Virus record (IMG/VR): IMGVR_UViG_3300038629_000184
Span: 1 to 48,353 of that record
Reading direction: 5' to 3' (one strand)
DNA from: a virus
DNA length: 48,353 bases
Under the pieces are notes generated by a model that saw only the letters and a list, made by a program, of their open reading frames with translations, had not been told where the DNA came from and ran no database searches. Below, in pieces: positions 1-9,000 of this stretch (within the stretch, counting starts at the first letter, position 1; the number at the start of each line of letters is the position of its first letter). A program made the translations under genes and the position numbers.

Positions 1-113
1 AGGAACGGAACCTGCGCTGGAATCAGCGTGAACAGTTCTCCTACGAAGTTCGGGAGGTTGAATGTGGTTCCCTGACCCGAAACGGGTGTAGAGGGAACTG
101 TGTAGTCGGCCAT
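1..113 (-). CDS. Major capsid protein, N-terminal part (cut by window end)
   Basis: An ATG at 113 opens 37 codons that run off the left edge of the window (MADYTVPSTPVSG..., then LPNFVGELFTL and VPFL). A GGGAGA ribosome site lies a few bases upstream, at the end of the scaffold gene. The wording matches the start of major capsid proteins of the DUF5309/SU10-like type, and the rest of such a protein is at the right edge (47481-48353). Joining the ends directly leaves the frame off by one, so at least one base (1, 4, 7 and so on) is missing at the join. The protein builds the icosahedral shell. Confidence 0.85.
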   Translation of the reverse strand, partial: MADYTVPSTPVSGQGTTFNLPNFVGELFTLIPAQVPF

Positions 114-116
114 TGC

Positions 117-584
117 TTATCTCCCTTGGAACATCTGGGCGACCTGGTTTCCCTTGATCGCCATTGTGGTCTTGTAGTCGCCTTCGGCCTCTGCCTTGGC
201 GAGAATGTCCTCTTCCTTGGGGGCAACAACGGAACCGGCACCCGCAGCAGCAGTATCAAGTTGGGCCTGTTGCCCGGTGATCTGTGCTGCGTCGGGGTGG
301 TCTTGGCCTGCGGGGGCGGTGTAGTTGTACTCATCCAGAGCATATGCGGCGAGAGCCTCTGCTGTCGGCTTCCCGTCATACTCCTTGGCGATGGCCTTGC
401 CCAGACCTTCATCGGGGTTGAGTCCCATCTGGTTGTACGCACCTTCCATGAGAAGCGTCCGAAACTCAGCGGCCTCTGCTCTGGCTGCCTTCTCGGCTGC
501 CCGCAGTTGCTTGATCGGTCCGCTGTCCTTGACACTACCTTCATCGGTAGTTTCTTCGGTCTCGGTGGTTTCGTTCTCTGCCAT
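117..584 (-). CDS. Capsid scaffolding protein (probable)
   Basis: 155 residues, highly acidic at the start (MAENETTETEETTDEG), then a charged helical stretch rich in Ala, Glu and Lys at about residues 23-45 and an Ala/Gln-rich middle. The size, acidity, helical character and position directly before the capsid gene (three bases apart) fit a scaffolding protein that shapes the procapsid and is then lost. A GGGAG site lies 6-10 bases before the ATG. No protease gene was recognised, so removal by proteolysis cannot be argued from the sequence. The call is by context and composition, not by a signature motif. Confidence 0.75.
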   Translation of the reverse strand: MAENETTETEETTDEGSVKDSGPIKQLRAAEKAARAEAAEFRTLLMEGAYNQMGLNPDEGLGKAIAKEYDGKPTAEALAAYALDEYNYTAPAGQDHPDAAQITGQQAQLDTAAAGAGSVVAPKEEDILAKAEAEGDYKTTMAIKGNQVAQMFQGR

Positions 585-820
585 GTCGTTACTCCCTTGG
601 CTCTACGCAGTAGGTCCGTATATCTCGACAACGTGCGTGATGCGTTATCGGCCGGGCTGCGGAGTAGAACAAATGAAGGGGGAAGCCGCAGCCTCTACCT
701 CACCAACATCTGTTCCTGAGAGCGACTCAGTGGGGTCGGAACGACAATCCCAAGGGTCGTGCAATGGCTCCTACGGAGAACCCTAACACCATCATTGCTA
801 ATTGGCAACGTATTTCAGAA
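585..820 (-). other. 236-bp gap inside the late unit, with weak promoter candidate
   Basis: The only sizeable gap in the left late block lies between the 277-aa gene and the scaffold gene. On the minus strand there is TTGCCA (808-803), a 17-bp spacer and TAGGGT (785-780): a fair -35 but a poor -10. The -35 overlaps a near-perfect palindrome TTGCTAATTGGCAA (795-808). This could raise scaffold and capsid expression, but that is a guess. A 39-codon frame with a TTG start (764 to 645) sits behind a GTAGGAGCC sequence; its composition is unremarkable and I do not call it a gene. Confidence 0.3.
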
Positions 821-1654
821 TTAGGGCAGGTTCAACCCGGCAACCGCACCGCTTCGATCTTGTCCGAACCCGGAACCAGAGAAGGTAGCTCTTTCTTGTG
901 CGACCAACCTTCTCATTCGACGACGCTGTACCGGATCATCGAAGACAGCAGCCTGAGTGAACTCGTTGAGGTCAAAGTCATCATCTACATCAGCATGTCT
1001 TCGAGCGAGTATGTTGAGTACCGGCAGGTCTGTAGCCGCCTGACCGAATAGGTCTTGGGCCTGGGTTTGAGTAACCCCACCACGCATCAACTCCTCAGCG
1101 AACCCTACGTCGATATTGAACCTCCGCATCGAAGCCTCGCCACCTATCTCTGAGATGGCGATGCTCCTATCCAGGATGGAGTTGCCTATGTCGGGGTCCA
1201 GGAAGGATGCGATGATGGCAGAGTCCGTCATATTTAGAGCATAGTTGGCGGCATAGAAGTCACGGATACCAGGGGCAGCGTCGATCACCCGCTCGTACAT
1301 GGACTCGATCCTCCGAACGAACTCCCCCTCCCCTACGTCACCTTCAATGAGGGCAGCGAACTTACTCTCGAACAACTCTGGGTTGACGTTGACTCCCAAC
1401 AGGGCATTCCCATACGATTCGGTACGTGCTCGATAGTCTCGTTCAGAGAGACGGAGAGACCCATCTTCACGTCGATTACCGGGGAAGTATTCGTCGTAGA
1501 GTCTGCGGTATTTCGGATCGGACCGGATGATCTCAGATGCGTTAGCCGCAGAGCCGGACACACTGGCACCACCGAGTTCTAGGTACTCCTCGTACCAAGC
1601 GTCGATGAGTTCGGGCGGCATCCATGCCGGTGCGAGTTCTGCCACGCTAGCCAT
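821..1654 (-). CDS. Virion-associated protein of unknown function, 277 aa
   Basis: Not recognised. A 277-residue helical protein with many Arg/Glu pairs and no membrane segment. The first 30 residues carry WMPPELIDAWYEEYLELG, and the tail is basic and low in complexity (about residue 240 onward). Its ATG overlaps the end of the peptidoglycan-binding gene by 8 bases. It is the last gene of the probable internal-virion or injection group before scaffold and capsid. By position it is likely a small internal or ejected virion protein; no enzymatic motif is visible. Confidence 0.8.
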   Translation of the reverse strand: MASVAELAPAWMPPELIDAWYEEYLELGGASVSGSAANASEIIRSDPKYRRLYDEYFPGNRREDGSLRLSERDYRARTESYGNALLGVNVNPELFESKFAALIEGDVGEGEFVRRIESMYERVIDAAPGIRDFYAANYALNMTDSAIIASFLDPDIGNSILDRSIAISEIGGEASMRRFNIDVGFAEELMRGGVTQTQAQDLFGQAATDLPVLNILARRHADVDDDFDLNEFTQAAVFDDPVQRRRMRRLVAQERATFSGSGFGQDRSGAVAGLNLP

Positions 1655-3062
1655 AGATGGTTCCTCCCCATGCTTCCGTCATTGCAGACTTGGTATCGTT
1701 GACAACCTTACCCACGTTGCGTTTCATGCCCTCCTCCTGAAGCAGCTTGCCGTTCATCGCAGCGTCGTTGTTCTTGATGAGGGTCTGAAAGAAAGTGTCC
1801 TTTTCGTCGAGATCCTGACCCCACGCACCGTAGGAAAACGACCTCCAGGGAGCAGCCAGGTCTTGATAGGACGTATTCCGATCTTCAGTACCGGGGAACA
1901 TCGCCACCCTCTGGTCCTTGAGCGACTCGATGAACTCCATCTCTGCGTCGGGGTTGTTACGAAGATCACCAGCCTTAGCGGCGATCTGCTTGTCGTTCCA
2001 GTCCCCATACGCCGGGCCGAGCCATCGGTTGAGAAGGGTACGCACCGTGTCTTCCTTCTCGGTGGTGGCGTCGGGTGCATAATTCCTAGACCTCATCTCG
2101 GCGAGCAAGCCTTCATCGGGGTCGATGTTGGAGTAGGGGTCGGAGACGGCCTTGATCTGAAAGTCCAACTGCTCCTTGGACCATTCTCCGGTGGTCACCT
2201 TGTCCGCCATATAGTCCACCAACCACTCCGGGGCATTGTCGATCCCGGCAGCCCTCAGTTTCAGAACGGTGGCGTTCCTGCTGTCAGCCCTCCACTGTGC
2301 AGCGGTGGCCGGGTCTCCGTTCGAGACCTCCATCCAACGACGTTCGTTGTCCGAAGCGTTGCGCCACCACTTTGTGGATTGGATTTCAGCCTGGGTGAGT
2401 TGTCCGTCATCACGTTCCATGACCGCCATCATGGAGAGGCGCTGCCACTCCTCGTCGAGAATCCAGGGCTGGCTGATCGCCAGGACGGACATATCTTCTT
2501 CCCAGGTGTCGATGGGGCTACCTTCGATATCCTCGAAGTTGCGGAGTTCATCGACCCCACCGAAGTTGACCACCCCCATAGCGGTGAGTTCCTTCTCGGT
2601 GAGCACCCGAGCCGCAGAGGCGTCAGTCCCCTCCGGCATGATGCCCTCAAGGTCCTCGTCGCTCTCTACCGTCCACGAGACGATGAGTTCCTCAGTCATG
2701 GTCCCATCCGGCTTCTCTACCGGAGGCACCTTGAAGATCACCAACCACTGTTTGGTGTCCGAGTTGTACCAGAGTTGTGCCCCTTCGGGCATCAACAGTT
2801 CGGAACCGGTCTTGGACGTGGCTACCGGAGGAGAACCCTCACCCGTACTCGAAACACTGTCGATCCCCATGATTCGTTGCAGAGTGGGGCCGACCGCTCC
2901 GTTCTGTTGGTAGTCGTTTTCCTTCTGGTACTTGCGAACCGCAGCTTCGGTAGCCGGACCGTAGATGCCATCGACCACGAGGTTGGCCCCCGCAGCGTTG
3001 AGAGCCTCCTGGAGTGCCTTGACCCCGGCTCCCCGTGACCCTCTCTTGAGCGTGGCAGCCAT
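1647..3062 (-). CDS. Virion protein with N-terminal peptidoglycan-binding domain, 471 aa
   Basis: Residues 5-65 form a clear PG_binding_1 domain: LKRGSRGAGVKALQEALN, then VDGIYGPATEAAVRKYQ and VGPTLQRI. The remaining 400 residues are helical and unrecognised; they are acidic and rich in Trp/Asp/Glu pairs, like the neighbouring 665-aa protein. The ATG overlaps the stop of the M23 peptidase gene (ATGA), so the two are translationally coupled. The likely role is to dock the ejected virion machinery on peptidoglycan while the neighbouring M23 enzyme cuts it during DNA entry. The wall-binding domain is seen; the entry role is inferred from the pairing and location. Confidence 0.8.
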   Translation of the reverse strand: MAATLKRGSRGAGVKALQEALNAAGANLVVDGIYGPATEAAVRKYQKENDYQQNGAVGPTLQRIMGIDSVSSTGEGSPPVATSKTGSELLMPEGAQLWYNSDTKQWLVIFKVPPVEKPDGTMTEELIVSWTVESDEDLEGIMPEGTDASAARVLTEKELTAMGVVNFGGVDELRNFEDIEGSPIDTWEEDMSVLAISQPWILDEEWQRLSMMAVMERDDGQLTQAEIQSTKWWRNASDNERRWMEVSNGDPATAAQWRADSRNATVLKLRAAGIDNAPEWLVDYMADKVTTGEWSKEQLDFQIKAVSDPYSNIDPDEGLLAEMRSRNYAPDATTEKEDTVRTLLNRWLGPAYGDWNDKQIAAKAGDLRNNPDAEMEFIESLKDQRVAMFPGTEDRNTSYQDLAAPWRSFSYGAWGQDLDEKDTFFQTLIKNNDAAMNGKLLQEEGMKRNVGKVVNDTKSAMTEAWGGTIYG

Positions 3063-4024
3063 CAGCCCTCCTCAGGTGGGGCAACCACGTTGCTGCCCGG
3101 TGTCGAATACTGTCCTCCGCCGCCTGCCGGACCTGTCGGGAATCCCGAGGTATACCCATCACGCTTCACCATCTCAGACATGCCCCGGATAACGTTCCGC
3201 ACCATATTGGAGGCCCGGAGTTTGCGGGGAGTCTGAGCCAACCCTTGGTCGGCGAGACCAGCCTGGATGTCCCGTAGTTGGTCGGCCCACTGTCCGTAGG
3301 GGCGGTTGGGGTCGGTCATGTCCACGCCACCGAAAATGCTCTGTGCATCCTGGTAGAACTGCTCGTTGCCGAACACATCCAGACGAGGAAGGTCTTGCCC
3401 CTGGTCGTCACCGAAGAACTTCTCCTCCTTGGCAATACGAGGATCGACCTCAGGCGCACCGGTCGTGCGGGTGTGGGAGAGGAAGGTTCGGGGATCCACC
3501 TTCCTGCCGTTCCACCAAACCTCGAAGTGCAGGTGAGGACCGGTAGAGTTCCCGGTGTTACCGCTGGTGGCGATCACCTGTCCGGCCTGGACTCGTTGCC
3601 CGTTTCGAGCGATCCGAGTGTTCAAGTGGAAGTACGAATACTTGTTCCCATCGTCGCCCTTGAGATAGACCACGGTACCCGCCGAGGAGTTCTTGTACCA
3701 CTGGATAGTGCCCGACGTGACCGCCACCAAGGGGGTGTTCATCGGCATCCGAATGTCCTGTCCTTCATGGCGACGAGCACCACCGGCCCGCTTGTCACCC
3801 CACACCCCGGTCATGGTGCCGACCCCCTGAGAGGGGTGGTAGTAGAAGTTTCCCCCAGGCTCGTACCTCGGCGAAATCAGACGAGGAGCCTGCCGCTGCC
3901 GAGGAGTACCAACCGTTGAACTCGGACCGCCACCGGATGGAGGCGGGGTAGACGGAGAATCAACCCGCACTACGTTATCTGCCTGTCCGGTAGCCTGTTG
4001 TTCGTTACCTTCGAGTACGCCCAT
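3062..4024 (-). CDS. Virion-associated M23 peptidase (peptidoglycan endopeptidase)
   Basis: 320 residues. After a Pro/Ser-rich leader (about 20-55) comes an M23/LytM zinc metallopeptidase domain (about 60-185). Zinc ligands are visible as H86 and D90 in RRHEGQD and the HLH at 164-166 in TGPHLHFEVW; H133 in YFHL is the usual extra active-site histidine. M23 enzymes cut peptide cross-bridges of the cell wall. The C-terminal part (190-320) is unrecognised. There is no signal peptide, and the gene sits among virion proteins far from the lysis genes, which points to local wall digestion at infection. GGGGAGG lies before the ATG. Confidence 0.88.
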   Translation of the reverse strand: MGVLEGNEQQATGQADNVVRVDSPSTPPPSGGGPSSTVGTPRQRQAPRLISPRYEPGGNFYYHPSQGVGTMTGVWGDKRAGGARRHEGQDIRMPMNTPLVAVTSGTIQWYKNSSAGTVVYLKGDDGNKYSYFHLNTRIARNGQRVQAGQVIATSGNTGNSTGPHLHFEVWWNGRKVDPRTFLSHTRTTGAPEVDPRIAKEEKFFGDDQGQDLPRLDVFGNEQFYQDAQSIFGGVDMTDPNRPYGQWADQLRDIQAGLADQGLAQTPRKLRASNMVRNVIRGMSEMVKRDGYTSGFPTGPAGGGGQYSTPGSNVVAPPEEG

Positions 4025-4027
4025 GGC

Positions 4028-6025
4028 TTACCTCCCCACCACGTTGTTGCCGGATGTGATCGTGGTCCCGTAGGTGCCGAACCCAGAGGCGGATGCCATC
4101 CTGCCGAACGAGTCGGAATTGGTCTCACGACGCTGGTTCAGGTTGATCTCGTTAGCCCAATCGTTCTCCATATCGAACTGCACCATCAGGGAGGGGTTGG
4201 CGATGACTTCCTCTAGGTTGGCACCGTCCATGATCTCGTTGGAGCCTTCCCATTCAGCGTAGGCCAGGTCGATGCTCTCACGCTGCCGCTGTTTGTGGTA
4301 GCCGGTGAGTTGCTCGGCGAGACGCTCTCGCTCTCCCATGGTCGGATCACGGCCCACTCGAATGCGGAACTTGTCGGTCACTTCCTGGGTGATCTCCTTC
4401 ACATCCGGGATCGAACGCAGCGACCGAGGGATGGAGAAGGGTTGCTTCACCGGTTTGAGGGCGTTGGCCAAGGCCTGAGTGTGGGCAAGGAGAGCACGCT
4501 TCTGGGCTGCATCGTCCTGGATGGCGGTACCGAGCACCGGGATGGCCGACCAGGGGTTGATCTGCTTCCCTCGTGAAACCGAGAGAACCTCCTGAGTGAG
4601 TTGGGCGAGCATGAAGTCCTGGTTGGAGGAATCGAAGTAGGTTGCCCCCTGAGCATCACGCACGTTGTAGAGACCACGGGCCTTGAGGCTCTCCTGCCAC
4701 CGTCGTTTCTCCCCGGCGCTCAACCCATTGAGCCACACCAGAGCGGATCCAGCCTGCCAGTCGTAGGCGGGCTTCTCCCAGGGCTGGCTCGGGGTCCAGG
4801 AGGGCACCTGGATGGTTTCCTTGAGATAGTCGGGCATGGTGCTGAGGTAGCCACCTTGATAGGTACCGTAGGCACCCCGCACCCGAGGATCGTTGAGGTT
4901 GGGTTCAAGTTCCCCCTCAGCAAACGCCTCTCCGATACGCCCGCCACCACCGATAGTGGCATCATCCCTGATGTCGTAGGCTGCATCCGGCTTCATCCCC
5001 GAAGCGACCATCTGCTGACCCTCATAGATGCGCTGGAGTTCCAGAGCAGAGTACATCTTGTTGGTGGACTTGTCATAGAAGGCCTCGCCGGGAGCGTCCC
5101 CCAAGAGCGGAGAGGTCAATCCCGGAGTTGGGGCTGCTATGTCAACCGGAAGGTAGCCTGCGTCCTCTGGTCCTCGTAAACCGGTCTCGTTGAGATAGGC
5201 AGCGAACGAACCAGGACGAGCACCCTCGATCCCCGCTCCCTCGTCTGGCACCCCGGGCTGTCCATAGGTTCCGGCATACGCACCAACGGCAGGTCCACCG
5301 TATTCCATCTTGTAGGCCCGAACTTCGGCAGGGGTCATATCGGCGAACTCAGGACCCACTTCCTGATCCGTCACCATCCTGACGACACCCTGTACGTCCG
5401 AAGGCAGGATGTCGATGAACTCAGCCAACTCAGCGGCAACCTCGTCAACGCCCTCCTCGGTGATATCGAGACCGGTACGCAACCGATCGGTCAGCCCACG
5501 CACTTCGGATTCAGTCATGTATCCGGCGTCGATGACCTGCTCTCGAAACTCGTCACTCTCCAGGGATTTCCGTAGGTCATCTCGGCGCTTGTTGGTAGCT
5601 TCCGCTTCCTCCGCTACCTCTCCGATCCAGTCTGCCGCCCACGCCCCTCCACGCCAAGCCAGGGCAGAACCAGCGCCGAACCCGGATACCTGATAGAGCT
5701 TCGACGCAACCCCGAACGCATCCTTCCACCACTCGGTGTGACCCTTCATGATCTCAGCGACCCCGGTGGTGTCGATACCCTGGTCGTTCATGCGCTTCTT
5801 GGAAATCTGGAACTCACCCGCAGCCAACCCGATGACCTCTTTGGGGTCATCATCAGGGTTGGTCCACTGTAGGAGCATGACCATCTCGTCGTGGGTGACC
5901 AACCCGGCCCGATAAAGCTCAACCGCAGCCTCGACCCCACGATGTCCCTCGAACAACATCCCCTCAGTGCTGTCTATCTCGGTACCCTCAACATCAAGAC
6001 CGGCGATGATATCCCTGGTGGTCAT
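4028..6025 (-). CDS. Large internal or structural virion protein, 665 aa
   Basis: Not recognised as a named family. The N-terminal 230 residues are helical and acidic and include a Gly/Ala-rich hydrophobic patch near 113-130 that might touch a membrane. The centre is rich in Gly/Tyr/Pro (YGGPAVGAYAGTYGQPG). The C-terminal third is helical again and ends in a Ser/Gly-rich tail. Start and stop overlap the neighbours in ATGA style (upstream) or lie a few bases apart (downstream). Its place between the 2321-aa protein and the M23 gene suggests an internal virion or ejection protein, by analogy with podovirus internal cores; this is inference. Confidence 0.8.
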   Translation of the reverse strand: MTTRDIIAGLDVEGTEIDSTEGMLFEGHRGVEAAVELYRAGLVTHDEMVMLLQWTNPDDDPKEVIGLAAGEFQISKKRMNDQGIDTTGVAEIMKGHTEWWKDAFGVASKLYQVSGFGAGSALAWRGGAWAADWIGEVAEEAEATNKRRDDLRKSLESDEFREQVIDAGYMTESEVRGLTDRLRTGLDITEEGVDEVAAELAEFIDILPSDVQGVVRMVTDQEVGPEFADMTPAEVRAYKMEYGGPAVGAYAGTYGQPGVPDEGAGIEGARPGSFAAYLNETGLRGPEDAGYLPVDIAAPTPGLTSPLLGDAPGEAFYDKSTNKMYSALELQRIYEGQQMVASGMKPDAAYDIRDDATIGGGGRIGEAFAEGELEPNLNDPRVRGAYGTYQGGYLSTMPDYLKETIQVPSWTPSQPWEKPAYDWQAGSALVWLNGLSAGEKRRWQESLKARGLYNVRDAQGATYFDSSNQDFMLAQLTQEVLSVSRGKQINPWSAIPVLGTAIQDDAAQKRALLAHTQALANALKPVKQPFSIPRSLRSIPDVKEITQEVTDKFRIRVGRDPTMGERERLAEQLTGYHKQRQRESIDLAYAEWEGSNEIMDGANLEEVIANPSLMVQFDMENDWANEINLNQRRETNSDSFGRMASASGFGTYGTTITSGNNVVGR

Positions 6026-9000
6026 GTTGCGGCTCCTAGGTACTGGTTGGTGAATTGAGGCAGAGTGTCCGGGCTGATCCCTAGCGTAGCCTCAAAGAAG
6101 TCCTCTCCGTAAAAGTCCACGTTCTCCGGAGAATACCCGTCGTGTTCAGTGCTGATCTCTCGGGCATAAATGCGGTCGAACAGGTACTTGAACTCGGGAC
6201 GCCGGGCGGTCAACCCATCAGCGATACCACGCAGGTAGGTGCGGGCCTGAACTCCCGGTTTCCTGAAAGACCCGTCGATAGTCTTGAGGCCATGATCCGC
6301 TGCCAGGGTGGCGAGCACATCGTCCCGCTCCTTGATGTACTCCCGAGCCGCCTCCACGATGGGAATACCACGCAGGTTGGGATCGAGCATCCAGGAGTCG
6401 ATCTCGGCTCGTTTCTCATCGTTGGAGACTCCGACCCGTTGCCCCGGAGCAGCCCGCTGCCCGAAGTAGGGGTGCCGATCCTGGATTTCAGCACGGAGCC
6501 GAGCTACCTCAGCGTTGTAGGTCTCGTTATCTCCGGCATCCTTGAGGTACTGGATGGATCTCATGGCGTAGTCCCATTCCATGCCACCCAACAGGTCGTC
6601 ACGGAGGGAGACCAACTGTTCGCCGGTCCATTGCTCGGCCTCGGAGGTACGAAGTCGCTCCAGGTACCGCCCGTAGTTGAACTCGTTGGTCTCGATGTCC
6701 ACATCGGGCATCAGGAACATAGCGGTGGCCGGGTAGGCATCGAAGAACGCTTCGTTCTCCCGCTGGAACTTGTATCCCTCAGTGGTCACCGGACCCGGTT
6801 TGATGGTGTAGGTCTTGGAGGCGGTAAAGCTCTCCGGCAGAGAGCCATACCGATCGTAGAAGATGCCGAATGCGGTGGTCTCGTCTCCGTTGGCTTCCTC
6901 GTAGAGAATCCTGCGATATTCCTCGCCGAGTTGGCTGTAGGTGTGGACCTTGCCGGTCACATCCTCTTTGACGAAGGTGTAGTTCGGAGAGGCCGGTGCC
7001 CAGAACGTGTTGGCTCCACGCACCATGAGCAGGTTGCGGGCCTCATCCTCGGCCTCGGCCACCATCGCCTGAATCTGTTGTTTGTCCTGGACCCCGTTGA
7101 AGTCACCCTTGTCGATCTTGGTACGGATCACGTTCTGGACCGTGGACATCCACAGGGCATTGAGTTGCGGATCATTGCTGCCCTGAGCGGAAACCATCCG
7201 CTTGATCCACCCTGGAGCGAACTGCGACACCACACCCCCACCAGACCCGAAGGGAGAGATGATCTCCTTGATCCCATCCCACCGTGGGTCCTCGGAGAGC
7301 GCAGCCTGGGAGGCCAACTGAAAGATGGGACCGAACCCAGGGAGAATGCCCGAAGCGAAGTTCAGGGACTCCACGGAACCGGTGGACTTGATCGAGTCGG
7401 CGACCTCGGGGGAGATGCCGGTGAGGGGGGTCACCGCAGCGAGCATGTTCCACATACCGATCTGCGCCTTGGTGGCGATGGCCGGGTAGGAGAACACTTC
7501 CTGACCGAACTCGTTGTCGTGAAAGAACCCCTGGTCTCCGGTCGGATCGAACGGGTTGGACTCCCGAAGGCCCTGGACGCCCTGTTGGAGCCGGTTGGCG
7601 TTCTTGATGTTGCGATCTCCGTAGACCATGAGGCGACCCCATCGAGTAGCGAACTCACCCCAGGCCTCGATGAAGGGGAAGACCAGGTTGAGCGAGTCCG
7701 AGATGTTACGCTTGGTGGTCAGGTTGAACAGGGTGGACTCGACCTCGGCCAACCCGGCAGCCTTGGCGTGTTCATCGAGCACGTCGAAGATTTCGGAAGT
7801 CTTGCCGGTGAGGGTGTTGTCGGCCAACCGCAGATCATTGCCGAGCAACTTTCTGGTCTCGGAGAACGCTGCCTCGACCTGGGAGAGATGACCAGCCTCA
7901 TCGGCCTTCGTCAATACCAGTTTACGGGTGGCATCATCGAGGAACGGCATCCGCTCCCCCATCGAGCGCCAGTATCGAGCGGCAAACAGAGGACTACGAG
8001 AGAGTCGGTCCGAAGGCTTGGTCATCGCCCATTCGTAGAAGAACCCCACGGCTCGGTTCATCGCACCCTTGACCTCATCTTCTCCACCGAACTTGTCTAG
8101 ATCGGGACCGTAGGACTGCGAGAGGAACCGAGTCGGCTCAGGGCTGTCGATGGACTCCTGCACCTTGTCGGTCACCATGCGCCGGAAAGCCTTGTGGCCC
8201 TCATCGGTGAGGGTGTTGTTCCGGGCCACCAAACGGAAGCTCTTGCCGTTGTCACCCTTGGGGAGATCAACAGCCTTAGGGTCCTTCCAGGCTCCAGAAC
8301 TGAGGACCTCCAGGATGTCCTCATCACCCTTCTCCAGCACGAGAGGGTGGGCCAGGATGTCGTCACCTTCCCGCAGTTCAGGTTTGGGCAGGTTGTACTT
8401 CTCCATCGCATCATCGGTGATGTTCCTGAGAGACTGGTCGTACATCAAGTAGTTGCCACGGCCATCATCAAGGATGACCAACCCACCTGCGGTGTGGTGG
8501 AGTTCAGCATCGACCTGGCTTACGAACAGTTCTAGGGCAGCACGATCCCCGCCTGCACCTGCCGCTTCCAGTTTGGCCACCAAGTCCGGGTCGTTCGCCT
8601 TGAGGGCGATGATCTCCTGGAGTTGTTGGGGGCCGGTCTTGTTCATGATCGGGGTGTCCCCGTAGTCCCCGGCCAACCATTTGACCGAACTCTTGACCCC
8701 ACTCTCGGCATCGTCAGCCTTGGAGAGAGCCAACCGCCGACCCAGGGCATCCGCCCCGAACTGCGAGAGGCGAGTGGTGAGGCCCTCCTCGTACATCGGC
8801 TGACCTCGGGGAATGATATTGGCGTACCGGGAACCGTAGGCACCACGACCCACCACTCCATCAGGGATGGCCATCATGCCCTTCTGGTACATGAACCCGT
8901 AATGAACCTCGTCGATGTTGTCCAGGGTGACCCGGATGCCGTTGATGTCCACGAACCCCTTCCTGAAAGCTTCTCGGAACGCTTTGGGCTGTCCCATGGC

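Noticed and set aside
645-764. 39-codon minus-strand frame with TTG start between the 277-aa and scaffold genes
   Set aside because: The ribosome-like GGAG is too close to the start, and composition is unremarkable; kept only as a note.
1527-3038. 503-codon open frame on the plus strand
   Set aside because: Antisense to the wall-binding virion gene, which has a recognisable domain; long antisense frames are expected at this GC content. The same applies to 6142-8100, 8623-10113 and 16332-17543.
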